A program made the position numbers and the translations under genes. Of a stretch of 23,049 nt of DNA, positions 9,548 to 15,682 are shown piece by piece (the stretch's first letter is position 1; each line of letters starts with the position of its first letter). Under the pieces are notes generated by a model. It was given only the letters and a program-made list of their open reading frames with translations. It was not told where the DNA came from and ran no database searches. Origin of the DNA: an uncultured bacterium (GTDB taxonomy: Bacteria; Bacteroidota; Bacteroidia; Bacteroidales; Marinifilaceae); contig CAJMQA010000014.1 of the NCBI GenBank assembly GCA_905215395.1, positions 1-23,049 on the forward strand, given 5' to 3'.

Positions 9548-9620
9548 CACGGATGGAGAGGCTCGAACTCCCGACACTCGGTTTTGGAGACCGATGCTCT
9601 ACCGACTGAGCTACATCCGT
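9548..9620 (-). tRNA. trnW: tRNA-Trp (anticodon CCA)
   Basis: A complete 73-base cloverleaf on the minus strand. The acceptor stem ACGGATG pairs perfectly with CATCCGT. The anticodon loop CTCCAAA gives anticodon CCA (bases 9585-9587), the T arm contains TTCGAGC, and the discriminator is G, as usual for bacterial tRNA-Trp. The CCA tail is not fully encoded. It lies between tuf and secE inside the long operon, so it must be cut out of an mRNA precursor. No promoter of its own is visible between it and tuf. Confidence 0.97.
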
Positions 9621-9624
9621 AAAT

Positions 9625-9650
9625 CAAGGTTGGTCCGACGACCAACCTTG
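9625..9650 (-). promoter_or_regulatory. Hairpin between tuf and tRNA-Trp
   Basis: A perfect 11-bp stem (CAAGGTTGGTC with GACCAACCTTG) with a 4-base loop. On the minus strand it begins 16 bases after the tuf stop and ends only 4 bases before the first base of tRNA-Trp. The following bases (ATTT) are too few for a normal intrinsic terminator, and full termination would silence tRNA-Trp and secE unless they had another promoter. A processing site or a stabilised 3' end for tuf mRNA is more likely. Confidence 0.6.
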
Positions 9651-9666
9651 TGAATGATATTAAATA

Positions 9667-10854
9667 TTATTCAATAATCTCAGTAATCTGACCAGCACCT
9701 ACGGTACGTCCGCCTTCACGGATAGCGAAACGAAGACCAAGTGAACAAGCAACCGGAGTCAACAACTCAACAGTGATAGTTACGTTATCTCCCGGCATTA
9801 CCATTTCAGTTCCTTCCGGCAGAGTGATTTCACCGGTAACGTCCATCGTACGCAGATAGAACTGAGGTCTGTACTTGTTGTGGAACGGAGTATGACGACC
9901 ACCTTCTTCTTTCTTCAGGATATAAACCTCAGCTTTGAACTTACTGTGCGGTTTAACTGAACCCGGTTTTGCCAATACCATACCACGTTTGATTTCGTTT
10001 TTGTCGATACCACGCAGCAACAGACCAACGTTATCACCAGCTTCACCCTGATCCAATAATTTACGGAACATTTCAACTCCGGTACATACAGTTTTTTTAC
10101 CGTCAGCACCCAAACCGATAATTTCCATTTCGTCACCTACATGGATCACACCAGTTTCGATACGACCAGTAGCAACAGTTCCACGACCTGTGATTGAGAA
10201 CACGTCCTCAACCGGCATCAGGAAGGGTTTTTCATTGTCACGCGGAGGAAGTGGAATCCAGTTGTCAACAGCATCCATCAACTCCATTACTTTTTCTTCC
10301 CATTTTGCTTCACCATTCAATGCACCCAAAGCAGATCCCAGAATGATCGGAGTATTGTCACCATCATATTGATAGAAAGACAACAGTTCACGAACTTCCA
10401 TTTCAACCAACTCCAGCATTTCAGGATCATCAACCATATCCACTTTATTCAGGAATACAACGATCTTCGGAACGTTTACCTGACGAGCCAACAGAATGTG
10501 TTCACGGGTCTGAGGCATCGGACCGTCAGTAGCGGCACAAACCAGGATAGCACCATCCATCTGAGCAGCACCAGTAATCATGTTCTTTACATAGTCGGCG
10601 TGACCCGGACAGTCAACGTGAGCATAGTGACGATTAGCTGTCTGATATTCTACGTGTGAAGTATTGATAGTGATACCTCTTTCTTTTTCTTCCGGAGCGT
10701 TATCGATAGAATCGAACGAACGCAATTCAGAAAGACCTTTTTTTGCCAACACAGTAGTGATAGCAGCTGTCAAAGTGGTTTTACCGTGGTCTACGTGACC
10801 GATAGTACCGATATTTACGTGTGGTTTTGACCTGTCAAACTTTTCTTTAGCCAT
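9667..10854 (-). CDS. tuf: Elongation factor Tu
   Basis: GTPase that delivers aminoacyl-tRNA to the ribosomal A site. It has 395 residues. The G1 motif GHVDHGKT is at residues 19-26, G3 DCPGH at 81-85 and G4 NKVD at 136-139, followed by the two beta-barrel domains and the C-terminal VGAGQITEIIE. It is the first gene after the strong promoter at 10973-11003, with a leader of about 110 bases and no Shine-Dalgarno. Being first in an operon that also carries secE, nusG, the stalk proteins and rpoBC, it should be the most abundant product of the unit; the hairpin just after its stop may protect or separate its mRNA. Confidence 0.99.
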   Translation of the reverse strand: MAKEKFDRSKPHVNIGTIGHVDHGKTTLTAAITTVLAKKGLSELRSFDSIDNAPEEKERGITINTSHVEYQTANRHYAHVDCPGHADYVKNMITGAAQMDGAILVCAATDGPMPQTREHILLARQVNVPKIVVFLNKVDMVDDPEMLELVEMEVRELLSFYQYDGDNTPIILGSALGALNGEAKWEEKVMELMDAVDNWIPLPPRDNEKPFLMPVEDVFSITGRGTVATGRIETGVIHVGDEMEIIGLGADGKKTVCTGVEMFRKLLDQGEAGDNVGLLLRGIDKNEIKRGMVLAKPGSVKPHSKFKAEVYILKKEEGGRHTPFHNKYRPQFYLRTMDVTGEITLPEGTEMVMPGDNVTITVELLTPVACSLGLRFAIREGGRTVGAGQITEIIE

Positions 10855-10972
10855 GACTTACAAACTTTTTTTATTATTAAACAATTTATCTCAAAATAAC
10901 TCTATAATCTTAACTAGCGAGGCGTCAATTACTTATTCACAATAAGCCACATCAAGCCCTTTATTGAGCGTG

Positions 10973-11003
10973 CAAATATAACCAAATAATTTTGTAACGC
11001 AAA
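10973..11003 (-). promoter_or_regulatory. Bacteroides-type promoter of the tuf-to-rpoC operon
   Basis: On the minus strand a -33 element TTTG (11000-11003) is followed by exactly 19 bases and the -7 element TATATTTG (10973-10980), a full match to the TTTG / TAnnTTTG consensus used by the Bacteroidota primary sigma factor. Transcription would start near 10966, leaving a leader of about 110 bases before tuf with a small hairpin (CTTATT/AATAAG, 10932-10946). An A/T-rich near-perfect inverted repeat (10983-10994 and 11000-11012) overlaps the -33 box and the spacer. Confidence 0.8.
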
Positions 11004-11042
11004 ATTATTTTGTAAAAAGTTGAATCTACAGCCTTTAGCCTT

Positions 11043-11342
11043 TTAGCTCTCTCTCTCTTTTTCCTTAATCTTTACCAACTGACGTTTCAATACGTCATAC
11101 AGCTCATCGACAGCTTCCTCAAACTTTTTTGCGTTCTTCTTGGCGAAAACATCCTGTCCCTTCACAGATATATTCACTTCAACGACCTTGTTTTCCAGAT
11201 GATCATCCTTCTCCAGTTTCAAAGCAACCTCAGCTCCAATGATGCCGTCATGATATTTTTCCAATTTCGAAACCTTCTTCTGGATAAAATCTTCCAATTG
11301 AGAACTTGCGGAAAAACCGACTGAATTAATTTTAATATTCAT
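11043..11342 (-). CDS. hpf: Ribosome hibernation promoting factor (short HPF/RaiA family)
   Basis: Binds the 30S decoding centre during slow growth and blocks tRNA and mRNA sites. It has 99 residues with the family fold: an N-terminal MNIKINSVGFSASSQLEDFI strand-helix, a central VEVNISVKGQDVFAKK region and a basic C-terminal helix. It lacks the extra C-terminal domain of long HPF, so on its own it should resemble the E. coli short HPF or YfiA proteins; which of the two it matches in function cannot be told. Its start is unusual here: AAGGAGG at 11350-11356 with a 7-base spacer before the ATG, the only full Shine-Dalgarno seen before a start codon in the window. It follows the recombinase gene by 19 bp. 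Confidence 0.93.
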   Translation of the reverse strand: MNIKINSVGFSASSQLEDFIQKKVSKLEKYHDGIIGAEVALKLEKDDHLENKVVEVNISVKGQDVFAKKNAKKFEEAVDELYDVLKRQLVKIKEKERES

Positions 11343-11356
11343 AGTACTTCCTCCTT
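11343..11356 (-). promoter_or_regulatory. Canonical Shine-Dalgarno of hpf
   Basis: AAGGAGG (11350-11356) plus the 7-base spacer AAGTACT precede the hpf ATG. This matches the anti-Shine-Dalgarno CCUCCUU at all seven positions. Of the other starts in the window none has more than a partial match such as AAAGG (rpoC) or AAAGGA (rplJ). The site lies in the short gap after the recombinase stop codon. Confidence 0.9.
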
Positions 11357-11361
11357 AAATT

Positions 11362-12297
11362 TTAAGCCCTGGGATGAGCTTTGTTATAAACCCGTTTCAA
11401 ACTTTCAAAAGAATTGTGAGTATAGACCTGAGTAGCTGCCAGACCGGAATGCCCCAGCAGTTTCCGGATCGCTTCAATACAAGCACCGTTATTCAGCAAA
11501 GCTGTTGCAAAAGAGTGGCGCAATACATGAGGACTCCGCTTTGTTCTAGAGGTAACCTCTCCTAAATACCTGACCACCAGCCGATAGACAAATTTATCAT
11601 AAATGGGATCACCTTTATCTGTGATAAAAAAAATACAATGTTCTTTTCCATACATATTTCTTTCCCTCAGTTCCAGATATATCTCCACCTCCTTTATCAA
11701 TTCTGCCAACATCGGCACCAATCTCTGCTTATCCCCCTTACCATTCACCCGAATCATTCCGTTCCCCAAATCAATATCATCCACCGTCAATCCCACCAAT
11801 TCAGAACGCCTCATTCCTGTATAATAAGCCATCATCAGAACCATACGGTCCCTGATTTCCCGGAAATCACTTTCCTCCTGGTGTGCATTCAGCAATTCAT
11901 CCATCTTATAATCCGGAACGAATTCAGGCAATTTTTTGCTGATTTTCGGAATTACAACAATTTCCGTCGGATCCGTTTCCATTTTCCCTTCTCTCATCAG
12001 ATAACGGAAAAATGTACGCAAGGAGCTCAATTTCCGGCGCACCGATTTTGCTGTCATGGGTTTCAGCTTCCGCTTTTCCCTTTTTCCGGTAAGCTCTAAG
12101 CCACCGGACATCAAAGCCACTTCAAAGCGTCTTACCATCTTTGAGGTAACTTCCGTATACCGGCTGATCAACTCATACTTTTCACAGAACTCGAAAAACT
12201 GATTCAAGTCTTCCTCGTAAGCTTGTACCGTCAACAGCGAATAACGCTTCACATTCTTCAAATAGCTCAGGAAAGAATCAATTTCCATACTCATCAT
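11362..12297 (-). CDS. xerC: Tyrosine recombinase, XerC/XerD type
   Basis: Site-specific recombinase of the kind that resolves chromosome dimers at dif. It has about 311 residues: an N-terminal SAM-like core-binding domain (about 1-105) and a C-terminal catalytic domain. The catalytic set is visible: Arg in YYTGMRRSELVGL, Lys in GKGDKQRLVP, His and Arg in PHVLRHSFAT, His in LLGHSG, and the nucleophile Tyr in QVYTHNSFESLKRVY. Length and the absence of neighbouring integrase cargo argue for a housekeeping Xer enzyme rather than a mobile-element integrase; whether it is XerC or XerD cannot be decided here. Several Met codons at the start (12295-12297, 12292-12294, 12286-12288) leave the true start open by up to three residues. 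Confidence 0.9.
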   Translation of the reverse strand: MMSMEIDSFLSYLKNVKRYSLLTVQAYEEDLNQFFEFCEKYELISRYTEVTSKMVRRFEVALMSGGLELTGKREKRKLKPMTAKSVRRKLSSLRTFFRYLMREGKMETDPTEIVVIPKISKKLPEFVPDYKMDELLNAHQEESDFREIRDRMVLMMAYYTGMRRSELVGLTVDDIDLGNGMIRVNGKGDKQRLVPMLAELIKEVEIYLELRERNMYGKEHCIFFITDKGDPIYDKFVYRLVVRYLGEVTSRTKRSPHVLRHSFATALLNNGACIEAIRKLLGHSGLAATQVYTHNSFESLKRVYNKAHPRA

Positions 12298-12311
12298 TCT
12301 AAAGACGAAAC

Positions 12312-12341
12312 CAAATTAACATTTTCTTCCCGAAAAAACAA
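12312..12341 (-). promoter_or_regulatory. Candidate promoter for xerC-hpf
   Basis: On the minus strand TTG (12339-12341), a 19-base spacer and TTAATTTG (12312-12319). The -7 element differs from TAnnTTTG only at its second base. It lies just upstream of the recombinase ATG and would give a very short leader. rpsU read-through could also supply this pair, as no clear terminator follows rpsU. Confidence 0.45.
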
Positions 12342-12378
12342 GTCCGGAAAGAAATATTAACCCGGCAAATACCAGACA

Positions 12379-12570
12379 TTAATCTTCAGCCTGCTGCAGA
12401 CTCTGTTTATAAGCCGCTTTAATCCGCTGAGCCCGGTTTCTTACGGAAGGTTTTGTAAAAGCCTGACGATCTCTCAACTCTTTTACAACTCCGGTTTTCT
12501 CAAATTTTCTTTTAAACTTTTTTAAGGCTCTCTCAATATTTTCGCCTTCTTTTAAAGGAACAATAATCAT
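12379..12570 (-). CDS. rpsU: 30S ribosomal protein bS21
   Basis: Small basic protein of the 30S platform near the 3' end of 16S rRNA. It has 63 residues with the conserved core ENIERALKKFKRKFEKTG and the basic C-terminal half. In Flavobacterium johnsoniae structures, bS21 with bS18 and bS6 occludes the anti-Shine-Dalgarno, which explains why this phylum seldom uses Shine-Dalgarno sequences. The ATG here has no such sequence (AATTAGAAATC before it). The leader of roughly 190 bases upstream looks folded and contains a nine-base anti-Shine-Dalgarno complement, which suggests feedback control; see the leader entry. The gene sits between the trkA end and xerC. Confidence 0.97.
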   Translation of the reverse strand: MIIVPLKEGENIERALKKFKRKFEKTGVVKELRDRQAFTKPSVRNRAQRIKAAYKQSLQQAED

Positions 12571-12602
12571 GATTTCTAATTTTTAAATGTTAGTTTATAA
12601 AT

Positions 12603-12740
12603 ACGCATTAATACCGGTCAACAGTCAAAACTGTTCTCCGAAACTTCTATCATTTTTTACTCTTCATTTTCACTTTAAAACAAGCCCCGCTTGTTTGGCC
12701 TAACATCCTCCTTTCGAAATCAGATTGATTTTTAATGCGT
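12603..12740 (-). promoter_or_regulatory. Structured rpsU mRNA leader with anti-Shine-Dalgarno complement
   Basis: Read on the minus strand, the leader is closed by a perfect 9-bp long-range stem: TTAATGCGT on the plus strand at 12732-12740 with ACGCATTAA at 12603-12611. Inside, in order, are hairpin AAATCA/TGATTT (12717-12731, flush with the closing stem), the single-stranded GAAAGGAGG (12707-12715), hairpin AAACAAGC/GCTTGTTT with a 3-base loop (12678-12696), and hairpin AACAGT/ACTGTT with loop TTTG (12620-12635), the last extendable by a CGG/CCG pairing. The closing stem ends 32 bases before the rpsU ATG. GAAAGGAGG can pair with the 16S 3' end, but its first ATG abuts it with no spacer, so it is not placed to start a gene. 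Covariation has not been tested; the fold is my reading. Confidence 0.55.
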
Positions 12741-12762
12741 TAAACTTTTCCAAAATGGACGG

Positions 12763-12770
12763 CAAAGATA
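12763..12770 (-). promoter_or_regulatory. Candidate -7 element of the rpsU promoter
   Basis: TATCTTTG on the minus strand matches TAnnTTTG perfectly. The nearest upstream TTTG (12795-12798) is 24 bases away, longer than the usual 19-21, and the spacer is a pure T-rich stretch. If used, transcription starts a few bases before the closing stem of the rpsU leader, which fits the leader being a complete folded unit. Confidence 0.5.
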
Positions 12771-12821
12771 AAACAAAAAAGAAAAAGTAAAAAGCAAATG
12801 GAAAAAAATCCTGCAAATAAC

Positions 12822-13508
12822 TTACAAAGCTTTCCACAACGCCTGAAAATCTTTATAGCACCCATAGCAAACCAGTTCGTCATTAGCACGGAGTACATAA
12901 TTTACGGGAATTTCTGAAATGGCCTGTTCTTTCTGCGTGGTCATTCCCAGCCGGTTTTTAGATTCAATGGTTTGTTTTAAAGCGATGACCTGCAATTGGA
13001 AATCCTCTGCCAAATTCATTTCATACAAAGGATATCCCACACATTTTTCCGGAATCTTAAATTTAATAACATAATGTTCCTCATCGATCCGGAAGGTTTC
13101 AGCATGGACCCCCAGACTCAGAAACTGTACAAAATCACGGGCCGCATCATATTCAGGAGTCAACACCTTATCAATAGAGAAAGCTTCCAGAATAGCCTGA
13201 TGTACATCATCTATAGCCCGGGCATAAATGTGTTTCACCTGCTTTTGTTTCAGCAAGGCTACCACCCGGACAGAAGCTCCGAAATTTTCACCAATAGCAA
13301 CGATTACCACATCTACATCTTTCAAAGGCAATGCTTCCAGTGCAACTGTATCTGTCGCATCCAATATAAAAGAAGCGGCAATTTTATCTTTCAGACTATC
13401 TGCCCGGGTCTCATTCTGATCTACTCCGATCACTTCATGTCCCATTGCAGACAACTCTTCCGCCAGCACTTCCCCATAATTTCCCAGTCCAATGATTACA
13501 TACTTCAT
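12822..13508 (-). CDS. trkA: K+ uptake regulatory subunit, TrkA/KtrA family
   Basis: Cytoplasmic gating ring of a Trk/Ktr potassium transporter. It has 228 residues: one N-terminal RCK/KTN Rossmann domain with the nucleotide loop GLGNYG (residues 7-12) and the acidic residue in GVDQNE that contacts the ribose, then a TrkA_C domain (about 135-228). This single-copy layout is that of KtrA-type subunits, unlike E. coli TrkA, which has the unit twice. It lies 6 bp after trkH, so the two are translated from one mRNA. No clear hairpin terminator follows it; only T-rich sequence leads into the rpsU leader. Confidence 0.93.
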   Translation of the reverse strand: MKYVIIGLGNYGEVLAEELSAMGHEVIGVDQNETRADSLKDKIAASFILDATDTVALEALPLKDVDVVIVAIGENFGASVRVVALLKQKQVKHIYARAIDDVHQAILEAFSIDKVLTPEYDAARDFVQFLSLGVHAETFRIDEEHYVIKFKIPEKCVGYPLYEMNLAEDFQLQVIALKQTIESKNRLGMTTQKEQAISEIPVNYVLRANDELVCYGCYKDFQALWKAL

Positions 13509-13514
13509 AGGCTT

Positions 13515-15347
13515 TTAGTTTATTATTATATTATCATCCGGGTATTTATACTTCGTAATTTTCTGGGCCGGAATAATTCCCAAAAACAATGTAATAACTC
13601 CCACACGTCCAATAAACATAAGGATCACCACAAGTAGTTTACCGGCATCTCCCAAAGCCGGCGTCAAATTCAGGCTTGATCCCACCGTACTCAGCGCAGA
13701 GATACACTCAAATGTCAAAGCCAGTAGGGATGCTTGCGGCTCCAGTATGCTCAATATAAATATTCCCACAAAAAGAATACTCAGGTACATCACCAGCGTG
13801 GCATTAGAACGCCGGATAGAGTCTGTGGATAACTGCCGGTTAAAAATTTCCACCCGCTTCTTTCCCCTGAGAACAGCCAGCAGATTCAGAACGATTACTG
13901 CAAAAGCATTAACCTTAATTCCTCCGGCCGTTGACTGCGCTGCCCCTCCGACAATCATCAGGACCAGCATCAACAACAAACTCTGAACAGAAAAAGCAGA
14001 CAGACTGATACTGGTAAAACCTGCAGTACGCGGACAGGTCGCATTGAAAAAAGACTGTACCAGCTTATCACCCACCGTCAGGCCAGCAAAAGCATGATTC
14101 CACTCGAACAAAGCAATCAGTGCCGTTCCCCCAACCAATAACATCCCCGTCACCAGTAATACAATCCGGGTGTTCAAATTATACAGGTGCCTGATGCGGT
14201 TCCCATCCTGTTTCCCTGTACGCAAAAAGTAGAAAAAACGTCTGATATGATAAGCGGCAATGGTTTTAAAATTCACCAGAATCGGGAAACCAATCCCCCC
14301 GAATATAATCAACACAGAGATGGTCAGATAAAACAAATTATGTCCTTGCATTACCAAAGGATTTCCCAGATTATCCGGTAATGTAGAGAAACCGGCATTG
14401 CAAAAAGCAGAGACAGCATGAAATGCTGCAAACATAAACTCTTCATTCACTGTCATCCCCATAGTTCCATGAATACTCAGGAAAAGGACCAACATCCCTC
14501 CGGCCTCTATCAACAAGGTAAAAGATAAAATATATATCAAAGCAGAAAGCAAAGAGGATAAAGAATCAGAGCTCATTATATCCTTTACTACCAATTGATT
14601 ATAAAATGAGGTATTCCCCATAAAGAACATCGCAAAGAAACAGGTAAGTGTCATCACCCCAAGTCCTCCGATCTGTATCAGGATAATAATCACAAACTGT
14701 CCCAACGGAGTAAACACAGCAGAGACATCCACAGGCACCAGCCCGGTAACACAAACCGCACTGGTAGAGACAAACAAAGAGTCCACCCAGGAAATACCCG
14801 CTACAGTACAACGGGGCAACATCAACAATCCCATACCAATCATGATAAAGATAAAGAAACTACCTCCCAAAATCAGAGATGGATTGGTACGCCGCCCCAA
14901 TAAACGGACAATACCACTGGACAGCTCCAGCAGTGCATATACCAATAGCAGTATCAAATAAAATCCCCGGTTATGCAAAAACAACCAGAAATACCTCAAA
15001 AAGCCGGATTCGGGCTCATGAAAGATGACCGGAATCAAGGTCATGTAGAGCAGAATATTCAATATCCAGGTTAATGTCCGGTATTTTTTACAGGATTCCT
15101 TATAAGCCAGAGCCAGATGAGCCGTCACATGAATCAGGAAAACACCCCATACCATCCGGTATAACCGGTCAAGCGACATTCCCATCTCCCCCGATATCAC
15201 AAAACCATGTTCATACACTAATCCGGCAATCAAAACAAGAGCTGCCAGTACAGTCACACTATCTATCCACCTTAGGACCATGCGGATATAGGGCTGAATT
15301 CTCTTATTCTGATACAACAAAGCCTTATGGTATAATTTCAAAGCCAT
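13515..15347 (-). CDS. trkH: K+ transporter membrane subunit, TrkH/KtrB family
   Basis: Membrane pore of the K+ uptake system. It has 610 residues and many hydrophobic helices. Four P-loops with the selectivity glycine are recognisable: CVTGLVP, CNAGFSTL, PRTAGFTS and STVGSSLNL. The first ~150 residues form extra membrane helices ahead of the conserved core, making it longer than typical TrkH/KtrB (roughly 440-490), a form often seen in Bacteroidales. A basic N-terminus (MALKLYHKALLYQNKR) fits a cytoplasmic start. It follows the TPR gene by 62 bp, in which I see no promoter, and precedes trkA by 6 bp. Confidence 0.93.
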   Translation of the reverse strand: MALKLYHKALLYQNKRIQPYIRMVLRWIDSVTVLAALVLIAGLVYEHGFVISGEMGMSLDRLYRMVWGVFLIHVTAHLALAYKESCKKYRTLTWILNILLYMTLIPVIFHEPESGFLRYFWLFLHNRGFYLILLLVYALLELSSGIVRLLGRRTNPSLILGGSFFIFIMIGMGLLMLPRCTVAGISWVDSLFVSTSAVCVTGLVPVDVSAVFTPLGQFVIIILIQIGGLGVMTLTCFFAMFFMGNTSFYNQLVVKDIMSSDSLSSLLSALIYILSFTLLIEAGGMLVLFLSIHGTMGMTVNEEFMFAAFHAVSAFCNAGFSTLPDNLGNPLVMQGHNLFYLTISVLIIFGGIGFPILVNFKTIAAYHIRRFFYFLRTGKQDGNRIRHLYNLNTRIVLLVTGMLLVGGTALIALFEWNHAFAGLTVGDKLVQSFFNATCPRTAGFTSISLSAFSVQSLLLMLVLMIVGGAAQSTAGGIKVNAFAVIVLNLLAVLRGKKRVEIFNRQLSTDSIRRSNATLVMYLSILFVGIFILSILEPQASLLALTFECISALSTVGSSLNLTPALGDAGKLLVVILMFIGRVGVITLFLGIIPAQKITKYKYPDDNIIIN

Positions 15348-15409
15348 TCTTCTGGAACTTCCTATCGCGTAATAAAAGCATTATTTTACGGGCTAAATAA
15401 AATACCTTA

Positions 15410-15682
15410 TCAGGGATTCAGCAGATCTTTACAAAAATAATCCAGAATACTACGGATCATGGTAATGTAATTCTGAGCCTTGACATTTTCAGGATTAAGA
15501 CGCAGAACAGCATTAAATTTATTCATAGCCTCAGTCTTTTTCCCCTCAGCAAACAAAAGCTCTCCCAGCTGTAACAGTAAAGCCTCATCGGTTTCGGTGT
15601 TCAGATATTCCTCCAGGCAGGCAATTGCTTCTGCCCGCTGCCCGTTTTTTAATAACTCTTCTATTTGATCTTTCATATTCAT
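15410..15682 (-). CDS. Small tetratricopeptide-repeat protein
   Basis: A 90-residue soluble helical protein with no signal peptide. Two TPR-like units are visible: one around residues 17-34 (AEAIACLEEYL) and a clearer one around 36-69, LLLQLGELLFAEGKKTEAMNKFNAVLRLNPEN. Such proteins usually act as binding scaffolds; the partner here is unknown. Its ATG overlaps the stop of the upstream peptidase gene by 4 bases (ATGA), so the two are probably translationally coupled. A second in-frame ATG two codons in (MNMKD) could be the real start. Confidence 0.82.
   Translation of the reverse strand: MNMKDQIEELLKNGQRAEAIACLEEYLNTETDEALLLQLGELLFAEGKKTEAMNKFNAVLRLNPENVKAQNYITMIRSILDYFCKDLLNP

Noticed and set aside
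11362..12297. The tyrosine recombinase as a sign of an integrated element
   Set aside because: No att repeats, cargo genes or composition change around it; it lies among housekeeping genes and has the size and motifs of XerC/D.
12678..12696. Hairpin AAACAAGC/GCTTGTTT as the terminator of the trk operon
   Set aside because: The U run after it is only TTTTA, and it lies downstream of the likely rpsU -7 box, inside the folded leader.
12996..13637. Plus-strand open frame (213 codons) opposite trkA and the end of trkH
   Set aside because: Composition is that of a reversed coding strand (His, Phe and Cys rich); trkA and trkH are clear on the other strand.
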